NCBI RefSeq assembly: GCF_003480915.1
Contig: NZ_QUKD01000003.1
Coordinates: forward strand, 124,001 to 188,000
From: Parabacteroides sp. TM07-1AC
Lineage (GTDB): Bacteria; Bacteroidota; Bacteroidia; Bacteroidales; Tannerellaceae
Direction: 5' to 3'
DNA: 64,000 nt
Program-made: the position numbers and the translations under genes
Part shown: piece by piece, positions 20,101-27,981 of the stretch
Layout: every line of letters begins with the position of its first letter
Position numbering within the stretch: the stretch's first letter is position 1
Notes under the pieces: model-generated
The model's database searches: none
Told to the model about the DNA's origin: nothing
Seen by the model: the letters and a program-made list of their open reading frames with translations, nothing else

Positions 20101-20454
20101 TTATTTGTATAATTCATACGGCGGAGTTTTGGCTCCTTCCAGTTCTATACCTTGTTCTTCAATCAATAATTCTACTTGCGACTGGCGGCTGTTCCCCGTC
20201 AGTTCCGATGAGATGGACAATGCCTCAAAACGTATGTCTCGCAGACGTTGTTGCAGGCGGTCAATCTCACGTAGTTTTTGCATGCAGGTGTAGCGGTTTC
20301 CGATAAAGAAGAATATCATTATCACAACAAGCACGATCATCCGTGTGTGTTTAACGATAAAATCCTCATTCAGGATACCACCGCCCAGCACATACAAAAG
20401 AGAAAGACGTTTCTCTTTTTTCTTCGACTTTTTACGTTGTTGTTTTTCCTCCAT
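20101..20454 (-). CDS. FtsL-like small division membrane protein
   Basis: 117 residues: a Lys/Arg-rich cytoplasmic start (residues 3-17), one membrane segment at about 38-54 (MIVLVVIMIFFFIGN), then a predicted coiled coil (LREIDRLQQRLRDIRFEA). This layout, and its place between rsmH and ftsI, is that of FtsL, which pairs with a DivIC/FtsB partner and FtsQ to activate FtsWI. Sequence similarity alone would not be enough; the call rests on topology and synteny. Confidence 0.75.
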   Translation of the reverse strand: MEEKQQRKKSKKKEKRLSLLYVLGGGILNEDFIVKHTRMIVLVVIMIFFFIGNRYTCMQKLREIDRLQQRLRDIRFEALSISSELTGNSRQSQVELLIEEQGIELEGAKTPPYELYK

Positions 20455-20462
20455 ACTTTTTT

Positions 20463-20541
20463 AGTTGACAGTTGACAAGTGACAGTTGACAGTTTTCTTT
20501 AAGACAAATATCTGTCCACTGTCACTTGTCAACTGTCAACT
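20463..20541. repeat. Palindromic GTTGACA heptamer repeat between rsmH and ftsL
   Basis: Two 30-bp arms (20463-20492 and 20512-20541) built from GTTGACA units are complementary at 29 of 30 positions, with a 19-nt loop. The element fills the 67-bp rsmH-ftsL gap and runs into the rsmH 3' end. Confidence 0.9.
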
Positions 20542-21451
20542 TTTCTGCTATTCTCAATTTGGCACTTCTCGAACGGGGGTTTCTTTCGATCTCCTCGTCG
20601 GAAGGCACAATCACTTTATTGTTTACCATACGAAATGGCGTCTGTACATTTCCGAAAAAGTCTTGCTCGCTTTTTCCTTCAAAGTTTCCTGTTTTCAGGA
20701 AGTTTTTCACCAACCTGTCTTCCAGCGAATGGTAAGTGATTACAACCAAACGTCCGCCGGGCTTTAAGACCTGCAGGGTTTGTTGCAGCATTTCTTTCAG
20801 GGCACGCATTTCGTCGTTCACTTCGATGCGAAGTGCCTGGAATGCCTGTGCCAAAAACTTTTTCTCTTTGTCTTTTCCTGTGAAAGGCTTAACCAGCTCC
20901 AGGAAGTCACCGATCGTTTCTATTTTCTTATTTTCACGTGTCCGAACGATCAACGATGCCAGTCTACGAGCCACTTTCAGTTCGCCGTACAGGTAAAAGA
21001 CATCTGCCAGCGCCTCTTCCGTATAGGTGTTGACGATATCGGCAGCCGTCTGACCGGCACGGGTGTTCATGCGCATATCCAATGCTCCGTCGAAACGGAA
21101 AGAGAAACCGCGGTCTTTATCATCGAAATGATGGGAAGAAACTCCCAGATCCGCCAACAGTCCGTCGACTTCACCGTCCACACCATGATAGCGCATAAAA
21201 TTATACAAATAACGGAAATTACTGCGGACAAACACAAAACGGGGATCGTCGGGGATATTATGTTCGGCATCGGCATCCTGGTCAAATCCGTAAAGTTCAC
21301 TATCGCTATCCATCCGTTTCAGGATTTCGCGCGAATGTCCTCCTCCTCCAAAAGTCACATCCACGTAGATGCCCCCTTCTTGAATATTCAGACCTTTCAC
21401 GCTTTCATCAAGCATCACCGGCACATGATAACTCTGCTTTTTCTCTTCCAT
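20522..21451 (-). CDS. rsmH: 16S rRNA m4C1402 methyltransferase RsmH (MraW)
   Basis: 309 residues. AdoMet-binding start HVPVMLDESVKGL and YVDVTFGGGGHSREIL, then GLLADLGVSSHHFDD, RGFSFRFDGALDMRM and the C-terminal VITYHSLEDRLVKNF. It methylates N4 of C1402 in 16S rRNA. It is the first gene of the dcw operon here, with no mraZ before it. Oddity: the last residues (KLTVDK) and the stop lie within one arm of the heptamer hairpin at 20463-20541, so the natural C-terminus may have been rewritten by the repeat. Confidence 0.96.
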   Translation of the reverse strand: MEEKKQSYHVPVMLDESVKGLNIQEGGIYVDVTFGGGGHSREILKRMDSDSELYGFDQDADAEHNIPDDPRFVFVRSNFRYLYNFMRYHGVDGEVDGLLADLGVSSHHFDDKDRGFSFRFDGALDMRMNTRAGQTAADIVNTYTEEALADVFYLYGELKVARRLASLIVRTRENKKIETIGDFLELVKPFTGKDKEKKFLAQAFQALRIEVNDEMRALKEMLQQTLQVLKPGGRLVVITYHSLEDRLVKNFLKTGNFEGKSEQDFFGNVQTPFRMVNNKVIVPSDEEIERNPRSRSAKLRIAEKLTVDK

Positions 21452-21751
21452 TTTATGTCTTACACGTTAAACTTTCCCTTAAACAAAAGCACCTTACTTC
21501 GCTGTAAACAGGCACGTTACTTTATTAGAGGGTAAAATTAAGCATTTATCAAATTACCTTCCAAGAAATATAAGAGAAAAGTACAAAAAAGTTATCAACA
21601 GGTAGAGAGTCTTACTTTTCTCTTGATAGAAAAGTAAACAAAAGATCAAGGTTACACCGGCTTCGCTACTTCGGCGAAAGACTACGCTGAAAGGATAGTT
21701 GTATAACTGATGTGTAAATCCGTAATGGGTCGAACGGGGTATAAAATACAA

Positions 21752-21875
21752 TTTCCTCCTAAGGAAACCGGAGTTCCCTCGGGAGGAAATTACAATTCCC
21801 CAGGCAGGAAACTATAGTTTCCCTAGGAGGGAACTACAGTTTCCTAAGCATGGAACTACGAGGAAACTGTAATAA
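21752..21875. repeat. Tandem array of five 22-bp units with palindromic cores
   Basis: Five head-to-tail 22-mers start at 21752, 21774, 21796, 21818 and 21840. Each has the form TTTCC-n5/6-GGAA followed by a CTACAG-like tail, so each unit is itself a short inverted repeat. The array ends in GGAAACTGTAATAA. A single unit with the same tail occurs at 54294-54329. It lies between the start of the dcw operon and the end of the glycan locus. The rest of 21452-21751 shows no gene. Confidence 0.85.
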
Positions 21876-21883
21876 ACTAATAA

Positions 21884-23887
21884 TCAGCCAAGCTTCATAG
21901 AGATTACCTCTCCTTCTTTTATTGCTTTATGAAGTAGCGTTTTCCCTTCTGATTTGACAGTAACAATCAGTTTTCCGTTTTCACGGATCACTTCAATGTC
22001 GAAGGAGGAATCGAATGCCTTTATTTTACGCAAACTCATTTTATCCCACTCAGCCGGTAAACGCGGAGTAAACGTGAAAGACTTCAAACCGGTAGGGCGA
22101 AGACCGAACATTCCTTCTGTGATGATACGGCAGTATAATCCGCTCTCGGCAGAAAGATGGCGCTGGCTTCCTTCCGGCCATGCCTCAATGGCATAAGGGA
22201 CATGGTCACCCAACAGGCGATGATTGGAATAGAATTTTAAGTATTCGGTTGCTTTTTCTGTTGCTCCGCAGGCATATACGCCTCTCAAAGCATACAGGGT
22301 GGAGCGATCCCAGAAAGTCTCGCTTCCGGCCTGGGTCAACAAACCGTTTTCTGTCCACAAACGGGGAGAGAACAAGGCATTGATCGTTCCTTCTTTACGA
22401 TCATAGATGCCGACTGTCAGCGGAATACAAATCCAGGAACGAAGGATGTCGTTTCCTTCATAATATTGATAAGTATCGAACCCTTCTACTTTAGCTCCGA
22501 AATAGTCTTCCATACTTTTACGAAGGTCTTTAGCCTGTCTCTCATAATCCGACAACTCCGAAAAAGGTTTCTTCAAATCTTTTCCTAAATACACGGCTGA
22601 ACGTAAAGCATCGTAATATAATGAAGAGGTACAAAGGTTGGCTTTCCCTGCCGGAAAACGTCCTTCCAGTTCGTCGGAGTCGGAGGCTACAACGCCTTTG
22701 TCGTTCAGGTTTCGACGACAGTATTCCAGGCACCATTCGATAAGCGGCCATAACTCTTCAGCTTCACCTTTGTCTCCTCTTGCCAAAGCATAACGGGCTG
22801 CTCCGTAAGCGACCATTGCGGCATCACCACGGTCACCGGCTCCTCCCCAAACGTCCAGTCCTTCTGCAATGATGGAACTGGGTATCTTTTCGTATTCAGG
22901 GTTCATGAAACGGGCAAAATGTTTGAATGAGTTAAGAGCAGAACCATTTCCGACTTCGTATCCCAGATAAGGGAAGAAGGGATTGATATATTCTGCCTGG
23001 TCGTTAGCCCAAATTGCGGCATAATAAGACTCACCGCCGGGACCATGCATTAATCCTCCTTTCGTGTCATAGATACTTTCTGCTCCACGTATCTTGGCAA
23101 AGGCAAACATCGTATTTACAACGGGATCGGGGGTTTCCAGTATCAGGTTATTCCAAAAGCCTGCGATCAGGTCTTTCCGGACCTGCAGTTCTTTTTCGAT
23201 ATCCATCTTTAGTTCTGTCTCGCCTTGCTTATAACCGCTGATTGAGGCATAAAAGACAAGTTCGTCTTTCGGTTTCAGTTGCTTACTTGTCGATCCTATA
23301 ATCTCGGAAACCAGCTTATAACTACCATCCACTCCAATAGCCGGATCGGTGTCTATAACTGAACGGGAAACAGGTATTTCCACATTCACAGCCGACTCTC
23401 CCGTATTTCGGAGAATATATTTCTCACATACGGCAGGATTGGACACAGAAGGGAAAACGACACGGGTCATGGTTATTTGCGCCTTACGCGGCAGAGCGAC
23501 CGTACTTTCTACCGTCATTGTTCCATCCAATGTGATTTTAGTTACCTTCTCGCCGGAAAGCGATTGCCCGTTAACCGATACCATATCCGATGCGTTCCAA
23601 GCAAAGCGGCGCATCAAACTGGCATGTGTATTATTGGGTATCGTCCGAAGCATCGGCCAAATCATACTCTTATTCAACTCAAAAGAACCGTCGGCATTCA
23701 CCCCGTAACGCAAAACAGTAGACACTTTCAAACCGCTCATTTCGATATGATCGTAATGAGGAATGCGCCCCTTCACCTCCCATGAGATACTGCCGTTGGG
23801 GTTGATGGACCAGCGGTTCTGAGCAGAAAGGTAGCCACTACAAACAAAGGTCCAAAATAAAAACACAAATAAAAATAACTTTTTCAT
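21884..23887 (-). CDS. Secreted six-hairpin glycosidase-like protein
   Basis: 667 residues with a signal peptide (about 1-22, cleavage near YLSAQ). A beta-rich N-terminal region (to about 240) precedes an alpha-helical region with the look of an (alpha/alpha)6 barrel: GPGGESYYAAIWANDQAEY, WGGAGDRGDAAMVAYGAARY, LTQAGSETFWDRSTLYALRG and PYAIEAWPEGSQRHLSAESG. A small beta domain ends it. This resembles glycogen-debranching, trehalase-like and GH78/GH95-like folds; I cannot assign a family or substrate. The Asp and Glu residues in WANDQAEY and EAWPEGSQRHLSAE are candidate catalytic residues. It follows the GH110-like gene by 61 bp in the locus. Confidence 0.65.
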   Translation of the reverse strand: MKKLFLFVFLFWTFVCSGYLSAQNRWSINPNGSISWEVKGRIPHYDHIEMSGLKVSTVLRYGVNADGSFELNKSMIWPMLRTIPNNTHASLMRRFAWNASDMVSVNGQSLSGEKVTKITLDGTMTVESTVALPRKAQITMTRVVFPSVSNPAVCEKYILRNTGESAVNVEIPVSRSVIDTDPAIGVDGSYKLVSEIIGSTSKQLKPKDELVFYASISGYKQGETELKMDIEKELQVRKDLIAGFWNNLILETPDPVVNTMFAFAKIRGAESIYDTKGGLMHGPGGESYYAAIWANDQAEYINPFFPYLGYEVGNGSALNSFKHFARFMNPEYEKIPSSIIAEGLDVWGGAGDRGDAAMVAYGAARYALARGDKGEAEELWPLIEWCLEYCRRNLNDKGVVASDSDELEGRFPAGKANLCTSSLYYDALRSAVYLGKDLKKPFSELSDYERQAKDLRKSMEDYFGAKVEGFDTYQYYEGNDILRSWICIPLTVGIYDRKEGTINALFSPRLWTENGLLTQAGSETFWDRSTLYALRGVYACGATEKATEYLKFYSNHRLLGDHVPYAIEAWPEGSQRHLSAESGLYCRIITEGMFGLRPTGLKSFTFTPRLPAEWDKMSLRKIKAFDSSFDIEVIRENGKLIVTVKSEGKTLLHKAIKEGEVISMKLG

Positions 23888-23948
23888 GATATTCTATTAT
23901 ATAAAATGGTTACTCACATATTGTTACTACTCACTTATAATACCACAA

Positions 23949-25637
23949 TCACTCCAAATAACGAATATTCTTTACAACTACAGATTGAGTATTATTCATA
24001 TAAACAGGCTGTAGACATCCCGATATATCATTATTTACAATTTGAACATCTTCCGCATCTTCTATTGCTATGGCATGTTCATTCACAGCTTCAATGACGT
24101 TGTTCCGAATAAGAATATTCTTATTCAATAATCCGGTTTTCTCCTTTACGCCAGAAACAGCAACACTAATGCCGGATGAAGCCCCCTGAGTACCTTGCGC
24201 ATAGCCACAACCAGAAATCCAATTATTTTCAATCAACACATTTTCTACTGGACCACTTTCCCGCCAACCAGCTTCTGCCCCTAACTGAATAGCTGTCCCG
24301 GTACTATTCTGTATCACATTTTTATTTATAAGAACATTCTTGCTCTTTATCAGAAATGCTCTGGCCAAGTGACTCTTCACCGTATTATTCGTGATCCGGA
24401 CAGATGGCCGACGTGTAATATTAGTCATATAAAAAAGATCGGGAGAACCTATAAGCCAATCTTTATCCAATGTTACACAAACCTTCCAATCTGCAACAGA
24501 AGTATCAACCTGTTGAACAACAAAACGTTCTCTCTCTATCAAATTGTTCTTATTTACAACCAGCAAAGTATCACCCACATCCGGATAATCCAAAGATAAA
24601 GCATGAAGATCTGCATTTTGTATTTTAATTTCAACAGACCGTTTTGTTTGAGGGACAATCGTATAATAATAATTATGAATATTCGTACAATCGTCTCCCT
24701 GACCTCCAAATTTACAATTTTCTATCGTAATTCGCCCTTTACAACTGGTAAAATGAGTTGCATCTGTATTTGTAGAAATAACAGCACCTGCCTCCGGGAT
24801 TACCTGAAGATTATTCATGGTTATATTTTCCGACAAATGTCCGACAATTCCCATACCTGGCTGACTATGTATCTTAACGTCTTCAATAAAAACATCAGAC
24901 GACTCTTTTATCATAATTGCCGGACGATAATGCCCGGAATGACGCAATACACAATAATCACCTATAGAAGGTTTAAAATCCGTGTAAATGCGGATCATAT
25001 CTTTTGACAACAATTCTTTACCGAAACATCTTCCTCCCGTATACAATCTTTTTTTCACTGCATCAACATAATGTACCCTTCCCGTCACTACCTCATCCAA
25101 ATAATAATAACGTTCAGGATCAATCTGCATATCGAAGCTTTTTTCATTGAACTTCATTATCTTTCCTACCGTATTGGGGGGACGTCGGTAAGTAATACTC
25201 AATCCTTTAACCGTTACATTTCGTGCCCCTACTATTGATATAACTTCATACCAACCATCCAACAACAACGTTGCACCGCCTGCGTCAATAACAAGATCCT
25301 CTGCACCAGCTAAATCCAAAGCCTTTACATAAGGAGCATCCGGCTTAAACAAAGTACCCTGAACATTTTCTCCATACGCACCGCTAATTGCGTCTCTCTC
25401 AATCTTTAGAGCTAAAGAATCCCTATAATTATATAAGCCGGGAGGGAAAAATAAAACAGCTCCTTTACGGTGCCTGCAATAATTGCAAGCCTTACGAATA
25501 GCCTCCGAATCGTCCAGGCCGTCATTTGGAACAGCCCCAAAGGATGACACATCCACCCACTCTCCTGTCTCCGCATAACAATGAAGAAACACTACAGAAT
25601 GAAGCAGTAATATCAAAACACATATTAATCTTTTCAT
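23949..25637 (-). CDS. Right-handed beta-helix protein, probable GH110 alpha-1,3-galactosidase
   Basis: 562 residues from the ATG at 25635-25637; a TTG two codons upstream is less likely. Signal peptide about 1-22. The N-terminal pectate-lyase-like motif VSSFGAVPNDGLDDSEAIRKA opens a long beta-helix. The stretch STNTDATHFTSCKGRITIENC followed by GGQGDDCTNIH places Asp292, Asp315 and Asp316 as in GH110 enzymes, which remove terminal alpha-1,3-galactose (blood group B or linear alpha-Gal) by inversion. Other beta-helix families (GH28, PL) are possible but lack the TDATHF block. A terminator lies between it and the upstream lipoprotein gene. Confidence 0.65.
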   Translation of the reverse strand: MKRLICVLILLLHSVVFLHCYAETGEWVDVSSFGAVPNDGLDDSEAIRKACNYCRHRKGAVLFFPPGLYNYRDSLALKIERDAISGAYGENVQGTLFKPDAPYVKALDLAGAEDLVIDAGGATLLLDGWYEVISIVGARNVTVKGLSITYRRPPNTVGKIMKFNEKSFDMQIDPERYYYLDEVVTGRVHYVDAVKKRLYTGGRCFGKELLSKDMIRIYTDFKPSIGDYCVLRHSGHYRPAIMIKESSDVFIEDVKIHSQPGMGIVGHLSENITMNNLQVIPEAGAVISTNTDATHFTSCKGRITIENCKFGGQGDDCTNIHNYYYTIVPQTKRSVEIKIQNADLHALSLDYPDVGDTLLVVNKNNLIERERFVVQQVDTSVADWKVCVTLDKDWLIGSPDLFYMTNITRRPSVRITNNTVKSHLARAFLIKSKNVLINKNVIQNSTGTAIQLGAEAGWRESGPVENVLIENNWISGCGYAQGTQGASSGISVAVSGVKEKTGLLNKNILIRNNVIEAVNEHAIAIEDAEDVQIVNNDISGCLQPVYMNNTQSVVVKNIRYLE

Positions 25638-25680
25638 TTTCAAATCAATTTATATTACTTTTCACACGGAATGATATACA

Positions 25681-25732
25681 AAAAAGCACCCTCTGAGAAA
25701 AACCTAAAGATTATTCTTTGAGAGTGCTTTTT
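25681..25732 (-). terminator. Terminator between the SusC/SusD genes and the GH110-like gene
   Basis: Long stem (AAAAAGCACYCTC... with GAGRGTGCTTTTT, a few mismatches) followed on the minus strand by a T run. It lies 15 bp beyond the small-lipoprotein stop, so the two enzyme genes may need read-through or their own promoter. Confidence 0.7.
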
Positions 25733-25746
25733 ACATATAGTAACTA

Positions 25747-26223
25747 TTACTTACTCAATCCTGTAATAACCAATCTCCATTGCTTTTTATTCTTATTATC
25801 TGCTGCCGTCACTTCATAAACCAGATCTGATTGGGAAAAATCACCAACCTTTCCCAATACCGGAGTGGAACCTATCGGAGCGATGGAAGCAGCAGTCGAA
25901 ATTGTAGCATAGCCAACAATGTTGGATAGAGAAACCTGATTCCGAACCTCGTCCGTAAATGTTCCGGAAGCTTTAGGCACTGTAATGGTGCATTCGATGA
26001 GCCCCTCTTCATTATTGATCAGAGTTTTCGTAGTCAATGTTTTTACCTGCATCTTTTCACTGATACCTTCCTGTATAGCCCAGCGATATTCAAAATTAAA
26101 TGCAGTTACTTCTGCTTCAGTATAAACCGGCAGGTCATCATCTAACCCGGCAGTTAAACACGATGACAAACAGGTACACAGTAAAGACATCAACAAGTAC
26201 TTAATAAATATCAATCGTTTCAT
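25747..26223 (-). CDS. Small surface lipoprotein in SusE position
   Basis: 158 residues. Signal peptide with lipobox CLSSC (Cys22), then acidic residues (LDDDLP), which in Bacteroides favour surface export. The mature part has two beta-rich halves (FNFEYRWAIQEGISEKMQVKTL and VYEVTAADNKNKKQWRLVI) resembling DUF5018-type domains found after SusD. It probably binds glycan or supports the SusCD complex; no enzymatic motif is seen. It is 33 bp after susD in the same operon. Confidence 0.6.
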   Translation of the reverse strand: MKRLIFIKYLLMSLLCTCLSSCLTAGLDDDLPVYTEAEVTAFNFEYRWAIQEGISEKMQVKTLTTKTLINNEEGLIECTITVPKASGTFTDEVRNQVSLSNIVGYATISTAASIAPIGSTPVLGKVGDFSQSDLVYEVTAADNKNKKQWRLVITGLSK

Positions 26224-26256
26224 ATTCTATAAAATTCAATTATTACATATTATTAT

Positions 26257-27969
26257 TTATTCCCAGCCCGGATTCTGATCATTTGACAGCTTCTCATTCA
26301 GAATAGTCTCATTTTTCGGAATCGGCATAAAATATCTTCTGGACGTAAACTTCCTGTCGTTGGACGGTCCGACAACCGGAACCGGAATAATCTCAAAACT
26401 CTTTCCGTCTTCAGCAATCTCAATAGCTGTCGGCGGTGTGTTCAACTCATCAATTTCATCAACACCATCTTCTTTTCCCCAACGCAACAAAGACCAGTAT
26501 CTGTCTTCTTCCTGAACTAACTCCACACGACGCTCCTGCTTATAACATTTCCAGGCTTCCTCTTTAGAAAGGGACGTTGACAAAGCAGGCAACTGCCCAT
26601 GAGCCATTCTGGTTTTGTTGATGTATTCAATTGCTGTAGCTGTTTCCCCTAATCTCAATAAGGCTTCCGCATAATCCAAATAGGTTCTTCCTAAACGCAA
26701 ATGTATCAAATGCCAGTCTGTCGGAACACCTGCAATAACAGACTTATCCTGATACAGATTCTTAATATACAGATAGCCGGTTTTCGTCATATGACGATCC
26801 TTCTCCTTATTATTCAAATAATAAAGATTACCTCCGACACGCATTGTTATGATCGAATTAAAATACTTGGTAGAATCATAGGCAATCGTTGAATAAAAAC
26901 GGGCATCACGATTTTTATAAATCGCATTACTTACATAATCAACATTCGGCTTAAAGTTTTTATAATAGGAAGTCTCATTCCACATTTTAGCATTTCCATC
27001 CGTATCAACCACCTCATAAGCACTTACCAAATCCTGAGACGGAGACTTATCATGCCAACCCTCAAAATTTTCTACCGGCCATACAGCAGCCACTTCATCC
27101 GGAATTTTACCAGCACCTTGATTAGGAACAATCGACTGCATCCAGGTTCCGGACATCCTTGTTGTTTCCGACAAATAATAAGTAGCCAGAATCACTTCCT
27201 TCGAATTTAAACCAGTAGTATAGTCGTTAAACAGCTTTCCATAATCTCCCTCCAAGGAATAAACACCCAAAGAGAACAGGTCCTCGCAAGCTTTCCTGGC
27301 TTGCTGATAATAATCCTTTTTATCGTTCGTATCAGTCAAATAGGCAGCACCTTGCAGGCAAACAGCAGCTTTTAAAGCGTAAGCGGCACCTTTTGTCAGA
27401 GCTCCGGCAGAAGCTGTCACCGGCAACCCTTCAGCAGCATCAGTCAAATCATTGATGATAAAATCATAAGTATCTTTTATGGTTGCAGAGCGTGCAAACA
27501 TCAGATCGTCATCAGGAGTGAGCACACGATCGACAATCATCAACCGACCGAATAACCTGGCACGGGTGTAATAAATAATGCCACGAAGCATTTTGGCCTG
27601 GGCTATCAAAGGAACTTTGTCCGCCTCCTTAATATCTTCGGAAGCAGTAACCTTTTCAATAATCAGATTGCATCGGCGAATTTCCCCGAATTTATTCCAT
27701 CCATAGTCATTTGCATTCGTCATCAATTCACGAACCGTTCTTACTGCAGCACTCATTTCCGTATTGACAACTGAATTATCGCTCCAGTCATCAGCATTTT
27801 CCGTCAATAATTTAGCCACATACAGAGTCCCGTTCACAAAAGTCTGTGCACCTTCTGCAGACTTCCAGACTTTATCTTCTGAGAACTTATCCAGCGGAGA
27901 TTTATCCAGATCGTCTGCACATGAGACAAACAAAAGAATAAAAGTCGATAAAATTGCTATATATTTCAT
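26257..27969 (-). CDS. SusD/RagB-family glycan-binding lipoprotein
   Basis: 570 residues. Lipobox FVSC with Cys17, followed by ADDLDKSPLDKFSEDKVWKS, the usual SusD start. Helical TPR-like repeats make up the N-terminal half (GEIRRCNLIIEKVTA, AKMLRGIIYYTRARLFGRL), and the C-terminus has RLGRTYLDYAEALLRLGE, ERRVELVQEEDRYWSLLRWG and PIPKNETILN. It forms the lid of the SusC transporter and captures oligosaccharides at the cell surface. It is 12 bp after susC. Confidence 0.93.
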   Translation of the reverse strand: MKYIAILSTFILLFVSCADDLDKSPLDKFSEDKVWKSAEGAQTFVNGTLYVAKLLTENADDWSDNSVVNTEMSAAVRTVRELMTNANDYGWNKFGEIRRCNLIIEKVTASEDIKEADKVPLIAQAKMLRGIIYYTRARLFGRLMIVDRVLTPDDDLMFARSATIKDTYDFIINDLTDAAEGLPVTASAGALTKGAAYALKAAVCLQGAAYLTDTNDKKDYYQQARKACEDLFSLGVYSLEGDYGKLFNDYTTGLNSKEVILATYYLSETTRMSGTWMQSIVPNQGAGKIPDEVAAVWPVENFEGWHDKSPSQDLVSAYEVVDTDGNAKMWNETSYYKNFKPNVDYVSNAIYKNRDARFYSTIAYDSTKYFNSIITMRVGGNLYYLNNKEKDRHMTKTGYLYIKNLYQDKSVIAGVPTDWHLIHLRLGRTYLDYAEALLRLGETATAIEYINKTRMAHGQLPALSTSLSKEEAWKCYKQERRVELVQEEDRYWSLLRWGKEDGVDEIDELNTPPTAIEIAEDGKSFEIIPVPVVGPSNDRKFTSRRYFMPIPKNETILNEKLSNDQNPGWE

Positions 27970-27981
27970 ATCTGTTTCTTT

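Noticed and set aside
21554..21751. 65-codon minus frame upstream of rsmH as a candidate mraZ
   Set aside because: It is too short and lacks the MraZ (AbrB-like) motifs.
21752..21875. Possible CRISPR-like array
   Set aside because: Units are directly abutting with no unique spacers, are diverged, and no cas gene is near. The same applies to the 23-bp array at 60852-60966.
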